From contig RQTK01000145.1 in the NCBI GenBank assembly GCA_003991915.1, positions 201,276 to 265,275 on the forward strand: a stretch of 64,000 bases of DNA, written 5' to 3'. Shown one piece after another: positions 47,120-61,225 of the stretch; position 1 is the stretch's first letter, and every line of letters begins with the position of its first letter. Made by a program: the position numbers and the translations under genes. The notes under the pieces were generated by a model. The model was not told where the DNA came from. It did no database searches and saw nothing but the letters and a program-made list of their open reading frames with translations. This DNA comes from Elysia chlorotica (lineage: Eukaryota; Mollusca; Gastropoda; Plakobranchidae).

Positions 47120-48460
47120 TGTGTTCCTCTATGTTTTTGTTTTTCCTACACTCCTCATTACATATAGTAATATTATTTTAAAGGCTCCCAGTCTCAAGAT
47201 GCCTCGTCGGTTCCTCCATCTAGTAACAGATTTAAAAACTAGGCCTTGGCTTCTAGGGATCTAGCATTTTATTATCGTCAAGTCTGCAAGGCTGCGACAA
47301 GGAACAGAAGGAATGAGAGGATAGGATAGGCTACTAATGTACTATAATAGTACAATCCTACTGCTAGTTCTGAATTAAGCTAGGACATGGTTGATGATTC
47401 TTTTGATCTTTTCATCAATTCTATCTTATAATGTATATAACTAAGGGGACCTCGTTACAACGGACCAATTATTAAAGATTGAAGTGGACTTGAGAAATTT
47501 AATCTTATCAGATGTTACCTTACTACATGCTTGTAAATTTGTTTCTATCTCTATTTGACCGTGAGGGTGACGATACGACGTTAGAGATTAGACGTATGCA
47601 TGTCTATTACACAGGAGGTCATAATTTTATAACTTAGCCTATATTTTGATCACCTTTTTTTTTTACTCTACTAAGACTACGAAGACATCACATGTCCATA
47701 CAAAAGAATAATGTCGTAAGTAGGTATCTTAAGACTTTTTTGACGATTGAATTTTAAAACCTCATTTCATTGACATGCAAAACAGCAACAGGTGAAATGT
47801 AACTATTAAATTTTCTTGCACCAATGTAAGGTTCAGATTATTTGTTTTGTTTTGTTTTCTGTATTTATTTAATATTTTGTTGTTTTTCTTTTCTGTTGTA
47901 TATATTAGAACCGCGCGCGACATATTTTTTATTATGTATGTTTTTGTTTTGTTATTTTTTATTTTCATTTCTTGTTTTGTTTTGTTTTTAAGACGCCTTG
48001 TCTTGCCCCCCCCCCCCAAATAATGTAAGAGTGTACGGGGTATCCATGGTGTTGAGAAAATAGAATGAGGAGAAGGGGGGAACTAAGAATTTAATACTTG
48101 GATACAGCCCGTTATCCCGTAACATGAGTATAGAGTATTCTCTAAAAACAGAAATTTCAATGCTACTTAAGAAACGAATGGAGCTGTGCTTCTATGTGCG
48201 GTAAATACCGCTTTGCACGCTTGTATTCAATGTTAAGAAACAAGAAGCTTTTGAACTGAACAAAAGATGCCCCGATTTTTCATCAAAATAATTCAAAATG
48301 GAATTTAACACCGAGGGCCTCAGCTGTTGCACGCGAAAACACATACAAATCTGTTGATGCAGATTAATGAATACGTTAATAAAAAGAAAATGGTGCTATT
48401 AGTATTATATATTTTTTTAATTAACCCAATTCAGAAAAAAGGCATAGTCGACGTGGAGGT

Positions 48461-48482
48461 GTGTGTGTGTGTGTGTGTGTGT
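48461..48482. repeat. (GT)n microsatellite
   Basis: 22 bases of GT. Confidence 0.9.
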
Positions 48483-48803
48483 ACACAGTGTATGGGTTGA
48501 AAGAAAAAATATGAGTGTTTGTGTGTGGAGTGGGGAAGGGTTGTATTATACTCTTTTTTTCGCAGAGGACGGAAAGGACCGTATGGTGTCAACAAGTAGT
48601 GTTATTTGTTGTGACGGTGAGACTGACAGCTGCATTACCATATTTGGAAAGTATGTCTACCTCCTACGTAATAGTTTGTTTTGGCGCGAAAACGCGCGTT
48701 GCTTGCGCTAAAAGCTATACGTCATAATAAATACGTTACAGCGTAGAGCAAAGGATAAAAAATGCAGGAAATGCCAAGACATGAGGAAAGTGAGAGTGGG
48801 AGA

Positions 48804-49233
<430 letters not shown>

Positions 49234-49977
49234 ACGACAGGCAGACAGACAGGCAGAGAAAGACATACAAACAGACAGGCATACAAAAAGACATACACAG
49301 GCAAACAAACAGACATTAACATAGAGGAAGTAGCAGTAAAGAACAAATCATTATCACCACAGATATAATTCTTGGCATAGTTACGCTAAGCTTTCCAGTC
49401 TCGAGCCAACTCACGTGTTTCTTGCAAATCTCACGTGCGGCCCCGCATTGTATTATGCAAATGAGCATTAGATCTAGGCCTAAACAATCAGAATGAAAAG
49501 AACTACTTTATGATAGTGAAACCAAAGACCTTACAATGATTAGAAAGTCTCTGGTTAAAAGATGGAACTTATCATGAATGATAGTACACGTGTGTATGTA
49601 TATTAATATGTATATGTATTTTATTTTTTTCTACCAAATTCCCCCTTTTTTATTATTACTTTTTTACATCCAATTTTATCCACCATCTAAACAACGCGGT
49701 TCTTTCTTTTTCAAGCAACTTTTATTGTGTACTAGATCTATGTTTAAGGTTAAGTTCCACTGTATTTGGCCTTGAGACTGAGAGGCTTTAAAATAATATT
49801 ACAATATGTTGTGAAGAGTCTAGGAAAAACAAAAACATACAGAAACACACCCACATGCGCCGCACGCACACACACTCACACACACAGAAAACCAAAGGCC
49901 TTGGATTTATGCACTTCAATTTAATTCATGGTTGAATAAAATCGGGCAACGAAAGCGGCAGGTGCAACGTTTTGAAA

Positions 49978-50030
<53 letters not shown>

Positions 50031-50042
50031 NNNNNNNNNNNN

Positions 50043-50090
<48 letters not shown>

Positions 50091-50117
50091 TATCATCATC
50101 ATCATCATCATTATCAT
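49978..50117. repeat. (ATT)n and (CAT)n separated by an N gap
   Basis: ATT to 50030, N at 50031-50042, then CAT to about 50117. The repeat unit changes across the gap, so the sequence here is unresolved. Confidence 0.98.
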
Positions 50118-50227
50118 AAACATTATTATCATATTTACTGGTCGTGTTGCTATATATAAGGAAAATCACCATTCCATTAGTTTTCTTTCTTTATCCCCCA
50201 CTCCTTCTCACTATCTCTTTCTCTCTG

Positions 50228-50228
<1 letters not shown>

Positions 50229-50264
<36 letters not shown>
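50229..50264. repeat. (CT)n microsatellite
   Basis: About 36 bases of CT in a pyrimidine-rich stretch 50,200-50,340. Confidence 0.95.
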
Positions 50265-50269
<5 letters not shown>

Positions 50270-51737
50270 ATTCTGTATGTCTCTTTCTTTGTCTCCCCCT
50301 TCTCTCTCTCACTCCCTCTCTTTCTCTGTGTGTCTCTCGGTCCTTTTTGTTGTTGTAAGAATCTATGGACACGGCCTTGTAGAAAGTAATTACTTCTTAC
50401 TTGTCAATAATCTTATCCGTTTGACATTTTGTGTAGTTTTAACAATCCGGTATAGTCTTACTCCACCACCAACACATAGTCTGTTGCTTGAGATGATGGC
50501 AACGCCCAAAGCCAATACACGTTGTTATAAATAATTGCCAACAATTTTGAGGCGTGCCCGGTCTTTCTTTATTTTTTTTTCCTCCATCAACAACAAATTG
50601 AAAATTGAAACGGATTCCATTTCTAAGACATCTTTTACGCCAATTCAATGTTTGCAGAATTAAACTAAGGGGGGAAAACAGCAACTTGCTTAGTGCTTAC
50701 TGCTCGATACATGTACAATAATTATTCCAGCGATGGAGATCATGTTAAGGGCATTTTAGATAGTATTTTACAATAGCAATGATTATCAATGCCATTTTAC
50801 CATACGTTTCTGGCTATATACCATATAAAAAAAATCATAAATAAATCAATGCAGGCTAAAAGACAACATGTTATAACATTCGAGAACAAATACATATACA
50901 CATTTTTATGTGTTTTAATGATGTACATATATACGCCTATAACAAAACTAAGCACGGAATTGTGGGCAAAGAAATGGACAAAGAAGGTGAGGGTATCGCC
51001 TAGTTTTCAGGAACAGAATTTTTTATATCCAGAAATATTTTAGACGCCATGTTCCCTAGACCCACCGTCCCAACACTATGACTCGAATTCTAAATAAAGC
51101 ACTACTAACCATGTCCGTGGATTGCATTTGCATTTTAATTCTGGTTTGGTTCTATAACACCGGATTTCCATAAGTTAGACCTCAAGGCTGTACCTATAGC
51201 TCTTTCTTAGTTCGTTATCCAGTCCATTCTTATTCAGTAATATTAAAAAAATAAAAAATTCAGAGGAAAAATTGAATTTGAAAAGCCGTGTCTATAACCT
51301 TAGCTAAGGATAATAATACATTGTAATGCATTATCAGTTATCAATATTTGTTTTGTTATCTTATCGTGCAATCGAAAGGAAGTTGCACACCATAATATTA
51401 TGCGTGCGCATGTACAACTACTTGTATCTGCTTCTATGGCCTCATTCAAGACGCACTAAGCTTAGTAATAAATCAAAGCCAACGTAAGCAAACAATTATA
51501 CTACAGGGCGAGCTAGTAATGATAACAAGAGTAAACATTACTAGAAAAGAAATTGCACGTTCGTGCGTTAAAATTTCTCTAGATGTTGACTAAAAGTCTG
51601 TGTGTGGCAGCTGTGTTAATTTTTACACGCATGCGCAGTAAATTGTGCAGACTCATTAAATTGATTCAAGGGTTTTTACAAGATCAGTTAAGTAGTGTAG
51701 TTGAGTGTATCAAGAGAGTGCGGCAAATCTTCATCTC

Positions 51738-51890
51738 AGTTGAATCAGAGTTGAGTTGAGTTGGTTTAACGTCCAACATCAGCACTATATGATGAACGGA
51801 CCCCAAGACTGGCGTCTGAGAATTTTATGTGCTGCCACACACAAGACATGGCGGAGATACCATGAATCCTGTCTCAGCCAACCAGTTGAA
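51738..51890 (-). mobile_element. SINE tail
   Basis: GAGTTGGTTTAACGTCCAAC through GTGCTGCCACACACAAGACA to CCTGTCTCAGCC is the reverse complement of the family tail. Confidence 0.85.
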
Positions 51891-52367
51891 TAATGTGCAA
51901 TCTCATTGGGTACTTTCTTAAGTACTAAAGATTTAGAATAATGCAGAAATGATATAGGGGATTGTACAAATGAGCTGAAGAAATAATTATCGGTGTTTTT
52001 ATGACGTCAGTTGAAAAGTCGAAAGTCCAACATTAATCTATATAGATGCAATACACTAATAACATAATTATTATTAGCAATAGTACACAATGGCAGCATA
52101 TGTACACCATGTACAAGATACATTGAAGTAACACATTTACAATACAGCTATTATTAAAGATACATGTAAACAAAAAACAACAACTGATAAGTGATTTACA
52201 TATAATTATGTACACCAAATGTTCTTTGATTTGAAAATAAATGTAAGCTTAGCACACGAACATACCTCGGAATTTCACGTGCGATTACATTGACTTCGAA
52301 TCTAACACGCAGCATATTAAAATACAATGTAACAAAATTGTATTGTGCAGCAATAATGCTATCAACA

Positions 52368-52379
52368 CCCCCCCCCCCC

Positions 52380-52415
<36 letters not shown>
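52368..52415. repeat. C-run followed by A-run
   Basis: About 13 C then 35 A just outside the right arm of the large inverted repeat. Homopolymer length is likely unreliable. Confidence 0.9.
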
Positions 52416-52417
<2 letters not shown>

Positions 52418-53177
52418 GGTGAAGTAAAACCCACAAGGTTTTAGTCTGATACATTTTTTTAAATCGATCATAAAAAAAGTCTAAGATACATATTTATGAC
52501 ATTATTCTTTTGTATGGACATGTGATGTCTTCGTAGTCTTAGTAGAGTTAAAAAAAGGTGATCAAAATATAAGCTAGGTTATAAAATTATTACCTCCTGT
52601 GTAATAGACATGCATACGTCTAATCTCTAACGTCGTATCGTCACCCTCACGGTCAAATAGAGATAGAAACAAATTTACAAGCATGTAGTAAGGTAACATC
52701 TGATAAGATTAAATTTCTCAAGTCCACTTCAATCTTTAATAATTGGTCCGTTGTAACGAGGTCCCCTTAGTTATATACATTATAAGATAGAATTGATGAA
52801 AAGATCAAAAGAATCATCAACCATGTCCTAGCTTAATTCAGAACTAGCAGTAGGATTGTACTATTATAGTACATTAGTAGCCTATCCTATCCTCTCATTC
52901 CTTCTGTTCCTTGTCGCAGCCTTGCAGACTTGACGATAATAAAATGCTAGATCCCTAGAAGCCAAGGCCTAGTTTTTAAATCTTTTTCTAGATCCAGTTG
53001 CTACATTTATGACAGTACACTACCCCCCCCCCCCCCTTTTTTTTTTCCCCCAGTTTTTGACACACCCACATCTTTATTTGAATAGCTCTGGATTTTACTT
53101 CGCTTTCCAACCCCCACTCCCATAGTAACCTTCTCGATTTCCCGCCGCCGCCCGCTCCTAGTCCTAGTATATTACGG

Positions 53178-54283
53178 AGGAACCGACGAGGCATGCATAA
53201 TCATTGCACATTCCTTGACCCCATTTCACGCCATTCACAGGTTTGGAAATCCCCAGCCTAGAGACGCGCAAGCGAACCGGATGTGTTGAAATAACTTACT
53301 AGACTAGTGCTAGGAACCGGTTAAAGGTCAACGCGCATTCACGCAACACATTGAAGCTGGGCCCCATTGTACAAGCTGTAAGCGTCACTGCGACGTGCAT
53401 GGCTTGTAATTAACATAACGATAATTCTATTTCTATGTTGCAACGTAACTGTGACTGTGGTTTCTGTGAAGTATGGTCCAGATTACACAAGAGGTCAACG
53501 TATTCTTTTCGTTCTAAATCTAGATCGAGTAAACTAAAAGAAGGCTGGAACAAAAGTTAATTGCTAAATTCGTTGCCTGGTTTAAGACATGGGTGAATCA
53601 CACGTTATTCTTGAAGGAATTAAAAAAAAAAAAGACTTACCAAATCACTTGAATACAAGTCTAGTATTAATATAAATCATTAACATTAAATGTACCGTAA
53701 TGATAGAAATAGTTTAGATGTTTTTTTCTAGGAACCGACGAGGCATGCATAATCATTGCACATTCCTTGACCCCATTTCACGCCATTCACAGGTTTGGAA
53801 ATCCCCAGCCTAGAGACGCGCAAGCGAACCGGATGTGTTGAAATAACTTACTAGACTAGTGCTAGGAACCGGTTAAAGGTCAACACGCATTCACGCAACA
53901 CATTGAAGCTAGGCCCCATTGTACAAGCTGTAAGCGTCACTGCGACGTGCATGGCTTGTAATTAACATAATTCTATTTCTATGTTGCAACGTAACTGTGA
54001 CTGTGGTTTCTGTAAAGTCTGGTCCAGATTACGCAAGAGGTCAACGTATTCTTTTCGTTCTAAATCTAGATCTAGTAAACTAAAAGAAGGCTGGAACAAA
54101 ATGGAATAAGCACGAAGTGAAGTTAACTGCTAACTTCGTTGCCTGGTTTAAGACATGGGTGAATCACACGTTATTCTTGAAGGAATTTAATAATAATAAA
54201 AAAAAAAAGACTTACCATATCAGTATAAGGATTAATATAAATCATTAAATGTAATGATAGAAATAGTTTAGATGTTTTTTTCT
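53178..54283. repeat. 552 bp tandem duplication
   Basis: Copy 1 is 53178-53729 and copy 2 is 53730-54283. Both start AGGAACCGACGAGGCATGCA and end at a TTTTTTTCT run, with few substitutions and small indels. The unit starts at the outer block shared with the large inverted repeat. No coding frame seen. Confidence 0.95.
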
Positions 54284-56050
54284 CCTTTCCCGTACAAAAA
54301 GGAATAAAGGGTTACTAACCATCGTTTACCAACACGATTCGCTCCTATCTAGCGTTTTAGGAGATTCGAACCCACGCCCAGTCATCAACTAAGGCACCGG
54401 TTGAAAATGAAAATAATCACCAGACTTATTAAACGAGCCAAGACAAATAGAATCAAGTTGTGATTGAAGCAAGCGCCAAATGTGTTAACTTTAATGGACA
54501 GCATATTGTTTTTAGTCTCAATCGAACCATTTGTGTATCCTATACCCTACCGAGATTCAATTACATTGTATTATCTATAGCGCACGTGATTCATGATTAT
54601 GATAACCAATTAAGCTACATTATTACATGTATTTCCCTTCCTACCGCTTAACCAAGTTGCGCGTATACCCACCTCCAGCATTGGTTGACTGTAGTGTCAC
54701 TGCATGCACGTAACACTTAGTTACAGTACATTAGATACATGTACATGTAACAAGGTCATTTCACTTGGTCATTCCGACCGATATACTATTACACTTACAA
54801 TTATACAGCACACCGTGCCTCTGTAATGGTTGTGAGATTACACGATTGTTGACCCTGCAAGTCATCACCTCTTCTTTTTTTTGTGTTGGATTTTAGGATT
54901 GAGATAGGCTTTTAATTTTAAACCTTGAAGTGACGAAATATAACGTGGTCACATGAATGCAGTAATTTTACTATAGCTTTATCTGTTAAGTTCTATGATA
55001 TATTAGATAACTGAATGCGGATTAGTTTGTAGACCTAGTGAAATACATTGTACATCAAGTTGATCTGCAGAAATGCGCGGTGATGGCATTCAACCGTACC
55101 ATAAAGTTACGAATTGAGAACGAAGTGTTTTTCTCGTTTAGTTTTATTGTCATTTTGGATTTGTCTCAAGAAGACACTAAAAAAAGTGGAATAAATAAAA
55201 TGCTATTATTCAGAAAACCACCGAATATGATTTTATAACCTATAATTTCCTTTCAGTTCAAAATATATTTCATTCTGTACATCTGATTATGTCGACTTGA
55301 TTTACACCTTATAAAGTAATATGTTTGAGGTATAAGGCATCTAAGTTTGTTTTTTTTTGTTACCGTATGTAAATCATTTTAGATTCATATTTAAAGATTC
55401 TCTAAACAGAGTACTTGTGAGAAACGTGCCTACAGGTAAAGTAGTCTGTTAGCAGCTAGTGCAAATTTGCGATTTCACATGCTGTAAATGACAGTATACA
55501 TGAAGTATAACGTGAAATTGTATTCATGACCCAAGAAATACGGATAGTGTGTATTAAGGGTGGAAGAGAGTGAGAGAGAGAAAGACGTGTGAAATCAAAT
55601 GAAATATTAAGTTAAAGGTGAAGCTGTACGTGTGTATTTTCCATACTATGCTTAGAAATAACGAATACAAACTAACACATAGGCTACATAGTAGAAAAGA
55701 AACAAGAAAAGGATGATGCGTGCGAGATAGAGAGAGGACACAGACACACACAAGAACATGTACCATCAGGAAAGAAAGTTGAAAGAAGAGAAACGTATAT
55801 GGATATAATATATATATAGTTTCATAAAGCAACAAGAGAACACAAGGCCTGAATAAATGGTAAGGATGAATTTTATTTATGATAAAATAAAACAGAAAAA
55901 GTAAGGAGGCAACAAACTTATACACAAACTGATTCCGGAACGTGAATTGCGAAGATAAATTCATCTGGACTATAATTATAAACATGCTTTACATAGATAC
56001 AAGAAGAGCATTAAAACTCTTATGCGGCCGAGGAACACTGCAAAAGCCTA
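54284..56050. other. Intergenic, no gene seen
   Basis: AT-rich, with a tRNA-like B-box (GGGTTCGAATCTCC, minus strand, about 54,365-54,380) and a 143-codon minus-strand frame (55554-55985) of hydrophobic low-complexity composition that I do not accept as a gene. Confidence 0.45.
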
Positions 56051-56056
56051 TAACAG

Positions 56057-56062
56057 TTTATT
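56057..56062 (-). promoter_or_regulatory. Candidate polyA signal of the Myc-like gene
   Basis: AATAAA on the minus strand about 1.8 kb past the stop. The intervening 56.06-57.84 kb has no other gene and reads as a long AT-rich 3'UTR. Other TTTATT copies exist, so the choice is tentative. Confidence 0.3.
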
Positions 56063-57837
56063 CTTGAAGTTTAATCAAGAAGCAGTATACAAGAAAACAA
56101 ATAACATAAGCACTGGTGGCGATTTATAATGAAATGCACTGAAGTTATGTTGTTAAGGGAGGATGCTCAATTATGTCCTTGACAAACTCCTTAAAAATTG
56201 AAAGATGGTAAATTATGTCATTAACCTACCCTTACTTTAAGAAATTACAATCCCAGATCATAAATTCTCAGGTGAATGACAAGTGGATCTGAAAACATAT
56301 CTGATTTGATAAGAGTGCACAATAACAGTTGTGCTTTACTCTTGTATGGTACAATGAAGTTGAACAAAAGTTATTAAATCTGCCACCACAGGGCAAAAGT
56401 TTTCTTTTATAAAGGGTCATGTTGAACATTAATGATGTAAGAATCAGTCTGTGCATTATAGGCCAACGCGCACATGCATTATTATCAAAATCAAATGCTT
56501 AACTTTGGAAACGTCATTTAAACTAAAATATTCCTAAATGCAAAACCAGCAAGCATCATTGTCAACAGCTAGCCACGTCCGGAACAATAATATTTCGGGG
56601 TCTTTATATTATCCCCACAAAATTGAACAAGGAAAATTGGAAAAAAAAAAAAGCCTTCTAATATAATTTATGCAGAAACTTAACGATGTGATTTTGTAGC
56701 AAACATTCTTGTTGCTAATTATTAAAAACCAAAAATCCATGTCTTGGATGTCAATTTGAAATTAAAAAAGGAAAAACAGCCATTGAATCATGTACTCCTG
56801 ATCATCAAGGAGAGGACTAAATGAAAATAAAAAGCAAAATTAAAAAATCACTCGAGTGGAACAAGATTAGCCTATGTCCCATTTCTCTCTCTAAGTGGGG
56901 TAAAATGCTGGACAGTAGAGTACAATGCACTTAGTTGTGATACTTGTTCTGCCTCTGAATTAGAGCTATAGCCAAGTCATCCTCCAATGAACAGCGCAAA
57001 TTAAAAGGTGGATATCAAACATACACATGTTTCAAAATTCTTGCCGAGTTGCACACAAAGAGTCAGCCAATTGCTAATTACAAGATGGTATATTCATATC
57101 AAGCATAGAAAATTCTACTTCTAATGCAAAACACTGCACACCACTGTACATTTGAGTTTTGCAAGATATTGATAAGTTCATATCTCAGCCATATCAATCA
57201 ATGTCAATAATAATGAAAAGCCTTAGCTCTCACAAAAACTCTTGATTCCACCAATACATGTTTGCTGCAGACCAGCAGTAATTAAATTTTCAATACTTAA
57301 TTCATTGAATGGCAAAGGCAGAAGAAGGAATAGCCAGACACCCCCTTTACCGAAAAATTGCATTACACAGCCAGCTATTTAAAATAGCAAACCACTCACC
57401 AAAAAGTTAAATCTGACCTTGCAACAACAAACAAGACATAAATGTATGTCGTAAAGCTGCAGCATTGGTCACGAGGTGCACTGTTTTCAAAGCATTGCAA
57501 GGAGACAATCAAAACTTTTTTGGACCCTTATAGTTTAGAGAAGATAAAATATGATATAATATGAAACAAATTGGCAGTGATAAATGATATTTGTGATTGA
57601 GAAAAGGCCCTAAAACATATGCCAGGCTTTTCTCCATTCATATATTGACACATATACAAGTGACCTCAACAATTTGTAATACAGCGATCACCATCTTCCA
57701 TACAAATTGAATGTACATAACAAACACACACAGATTTATAGCACCATACAGTCGTGTTACATTCATCAACAGCGTCAACAAAATAATGCATAGCGTAGGT
57801 TTTGGTAACATGAAATAATTATCTTAACACCAACAAC

Positions 57838-58724
57838 TTAACCTACATGGATCCCTCCTAGGTGAGACTTTAAATGCCTTAGTTGTCTGGTGAGGGCTTC
57901 TTTCCTTTTGAGCTCAACAGAAATGTCTTTCTCTTGGCATTCTTCAAGTCTCTGAAGTTCACGAATGTATAAGGTAGCCTCATTTAGAATCATAACCTTG
58001 GATGCTTTGCTTTGACACGAGATCTTGGGCACTTCATCTCTAAGGTCTATAAACAGGTCGGCCAACTTCTGGCGACGATTCCTTTCCAGCTGGTTGTGGT
58101 GGTGCTGCTTTTCTTTGTCAGTGGCATCGAGGGGCAGGTGCTTCCGCTTGTAGACGCGCTTACTCTGAGGGACTGTAGGCATGCCAGTCTCTGTAGAACT
58201 CGAGGACCCTGGTATATACGTGGGACTTGATTCAGGGCTAAGGGGGCTCATTGCATAGTCGTGGAAGTTGATACTGTTGCTGGTACACAGCACGTGAGAG
58301 TAGGCAGGCTGCTGAGATGATGAAGAGATGCGGTGCTCCAGCTGATGGTGGTTGTGGTGGTGGTGAGACCGCTTCTCCTTCGACATTTTTCGCTTGTGGC
58401 CGAGCATGCTCGAGCGGCCTTTCATCAGGTTCTCTGCCAGCGAGGCAGAACTGGACACGCCATATGTGTTAAAGTGAGACGATGCACTTGGTCGCGGAGA
58501 GGAGCTGGCTGAAGAGCAGGCACTGGATGATGAGGGTGATGAAGGCCCTCCCACTGAGGACTTGGTTAGGATGCTGAGCAGATTGCCACTGTTAAGTCCA
58601 CGGAGGGTTGATACAGGAGAGCTGTCAGGGCTGGATGGAGAGCTGTCTCGTGTGAAGTAGCCACAGGAATCAGCAGCGCGCGGAGCCTCTGTGATTGTTT
58701 CAATGTCAACATCGCTGTCATCAC
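57838..58724 (-). CDS. Myc: Myc-like exon 3 (bHLHZip)
   Basis: 295 codons plus stop from acceptor TTTATTCCATCAG. It carries the acidic GDDSDVDIET block, Ser-rich and His-rich tracts, SPLSPESSP, the basic NLS-like segment and the whole bHLH-zipper, ending SHLGGIHVG. Confidence 0.93.
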
Positions 58725-61225
58725 CTGATGGAATAAAAATCAATACATGTTTACAATCCGATATAAACTGTGGTCACCTGCTTTATTGTAACAATGTAAT
58801 TCCAAAGCAATGTTCCATCCATGTCAATAACATGACAAAAAAAAAAAAATATATAAAACGCACACAAAATACTTCAATGCAGTAAGAAAGAAAAACTACT
58901 GATGTAAATACAGGCTCATAAGTTTAAACAGTTTATAGCACAGTGGCAAAAATAACAACAATAAAGCACACACCATAAACGGGATAAGTTAATGCACTTA
59001 GAAACATTGATGCAAAATAAATAAATGTGATCGAGAGAGAGAAAGAAACAATGAAAGATAAAAAAGAACATTCATTTGAGATTTAAATAAATTGTTATAA
59101 AAAAAAAAAAACAACAACATACCTGTAGCAGTGCCAGATTGGCTTGACGGTGAAGGTGTATCCATGAATGTAACGGGGAGGTTGTCCACCTCATCTTCCT
59201 GGTATGTGGAGGAGGCCAAGTGGCTGATGGAACTCTTTGTCAGCTCCTCTATGTCATCAATGAAATCATCCTTCTCCTCCTTAATGGTAATGTTTCTGTG
59301 GCCCCAGGCCTCGAAGCTCTGGGCCTGCTGTTTCTGCTGTAGCTGGAACTGGTCGTGGTCATAATCCAAGGGGGACATCATCTGGCTGAGCAGAGAGTTC
59401 TTAGCTGTGGGAGAGGTGCTTTCTTGATTGGCCATCCCCATGAAAGGATCCTGGCGGGGGGACACTCTGTATCTGTTGTAATTGTCAGAGGACTCGGCCT
59501 GGTGGTCATTGAAGTCACCCTCGCAGGATAGGTGTTCTAGATCCAAAGATCCGTCATTCTCCAGGTAACTGAGCAAATCCATGGGAGTCTCGTGGTCCGG
59601 GAGCTCACCATCACTGTCAATCAGTGATTCCAGATTTGGGGAGTCAAAGCCAAGGACTTTCGTGGCGATGTCTGCTAAGTCTCCCTCTTCGCACTCCATA
59701 TTAATAAAAGGATACATAAAACTTGCCTGAAAAAAAAAAATGAACAGAGATATAAGTCTTAGGCCTACATCAAATAATACGCAGTTTTTGAAAGAAGACA
59801 GTGTGTGCGAGGGAAGTATGTTGGAAATAACGAAATTGGATGACACAAATATCTAGGCTATAATACAACGTGGCTGTAATAAAAGTCGTTAAATGATTAA
59901 AAAAAAAATAATACAAGTAAAATAGATCTAGTCTAGGCCTAGAATCTATCTAGATTTTAGTTTAGTTTTACAAAGCAGAAAGATGAGGCTAATTATTGTT
60001 AGACATTATTGCAAAGGAAACGACAAATAATAGAAAAATAATTTAAAGCTGTATAGAGAGACCATTCAATGTAGGGATAGATGAAGTAGGCTAGGCATTC
60101 TAGAAATAGACTAGAATTAGTCACCCCCGCAAACAAAAAGAACCACCCGTTGCCAACACACAGTGAAATTATATTTTACTTGAACTGACGTGGTTGTTAG
60201 ATTTGGAAAAAAACCCATCTGAAAACATCTAGCACGTGAAAATGGTACTGTTACATCGTAGCCTATGTTAGATTTGAACAACTATGCTAACCAGTTTATC
60301 AGATCCCCATCTAGAATCTAGATCTAGACAGAATAGATTTCGGGATATATTCTGGCGCAGGACTAAAATACGATGTTTAATTCAGCAAGCTTACATGTTC
60401 ATTTCTGGGTTTAACATAGGCAAATTGTTTAGGATTGTTAATACATTCAGAGCACATAAACGTAGATTTAGAACTCGATACATGTGTACATCCAAAGATA
60501 GGTTAGGTAAAGACCGTAACGATGTTCTACTCCGCAAAGAAATTAGAAAATTAAACCATTTAGATCTAATTGTGTGGCTGTCTGATCGTACTTAGATCTA
60601 GTAAACCAGCAGCTGCATCAAGGCCGAGATCTAGATCTATCTAGATTAATCTAGATTCTAAGTATAAGCTTAAATTTTATCTTGAACGCCTTCAGAAATC
60701 ATGCAACAAAAATTAATAATTATGCCGGCTCAAGAGCGATCATGACCTGCACGCCACGTGAAAATCATGCTGCCCCGAGTGAAGGGCATAAAACTAAGCC
60801 TAGGCGCAACTAGTACTTGGTGATCCGAGGCCAAGGTCTAGGCCAACAGCTCGCCGGGTTTAGGTGACGACTCTAGTTCTAACTTGGTATGAAGGATTGG
60901 TATTACACAATCTAGGCTAAAACCCTAATTTAAAAGAATACTAATTGGAACAAAGTCGACATTGAGTAAAAGAATGTTCGCTCCAGGTTGTAAAGTCAGA
61001 CTCATATGGCGTATTTCGATCATGATACGAACTCCAACATGAACACATTTAATGCGCCGTTGATAGAGGGCCACCTCCCACTATCAACTGGAATCTATGG
61101 ACCTAGTCAATGTTTTCAGCTACCACATGAATATTATATAACAACACTGTTGTAGATATTCCGAGTAAATCACATTAATAGAACACGATATATGATTGAA
61201 CTTGAATATCAAGTTAACTTACCAT
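57838..61225 (-). CDS. Myc: Myc-like bHLH-leucine-zipper transcription factor
   Basis: Nuclear E-box-binding factor, expected to pair with Max. Exons: start codon at 61223-61225, then 59123-59726 and 57838-58724, with phases matching, to give 497 residues. The start MASFMYPFINMECEEGD spans the first intron; the last base of the middle exon plus GT makes Gly203. Features: an acidic N-terminal part; GDDSDVDIETIT (203-214), resembling the acidic Myc block before the SP-rich region; long Ser/Pro and His runs; a basic KRVYKRKHLPLD; bHLH at about 408-460 with the E-box contact pattern H412-x3-E416-x3-R420 (HNQLERNRR), LRDEVP and KASKVMILNEATLYI, closest to Myc (KAPKVVILKKATEY); and a leucine-rich C-terminus. 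The two-large-exon layout matches Myc genes. I do not see Myc box I or II, so a divergent Myc or a related bHLHZip is possible. Confidence 0.75.
59123..59726 (-). CDS. Myc: Myc-like exon 2 (N-terminal region)
   Basis: Begins after TTTTTTTTTTCAG with GCAAGTTTTATG (ASFM) and ends CTACAG/GTATGT in phase 1. It contains two Met codons (59715-59717 and 59697-59699) that are alternative starts. It is acidic, with LESLIDSDGELPDHETPMD and SLLSQMMSPLDYD, an ITIKEEKDD SUMO-like site and a terminal TPSPSSQS. Confidence 0.9.
59727..61222 (-). other. Myc: Intron 1 of the Myc-like gene
   Basis: Contains the two CACGTGAAAAT E-boxes, several CTAGATCT clusters (59,930-59,960, 60,305-60,325, 60,630-60,655) and a 103-codon plus-strand frame (60284-60595) with no recognisable pattern. 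Confidence 0.55.
60233..60760. promoter_or_regulatory. Two canonical E-boxes in intron 1 of the Myc-like gene
   Basis: CACGTGAAAAT occurs at 60233-60243 and 60755-60765; the two sites share five bases beyond the palindrome. CACGTG is the Myc/Max site, so feedback on its own gene is possible. Confidence 0.35.

Noticed and set aside
54340-54420. tRNA-like sequence with GGGTTCGAATCTCC on the minus strand
   Set aside because: The B-box is good, but no cloverleaf with paired acceptor and anticodon stems could be drawn; a SINE remnant is more likely.
55554-55985. 143-codon minus-strand frame, hydrophobic
   Set aside because: Low-complexity Phe/Leu/Ser composition from purine-rich DNA on the plus strand; no domain, no signal of constraint.
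60284-60595. 103-codon basic plus-strand frame in the Myc-like intron
   Set aside because: No domain, repeats or initiation context recognised; may be chance.
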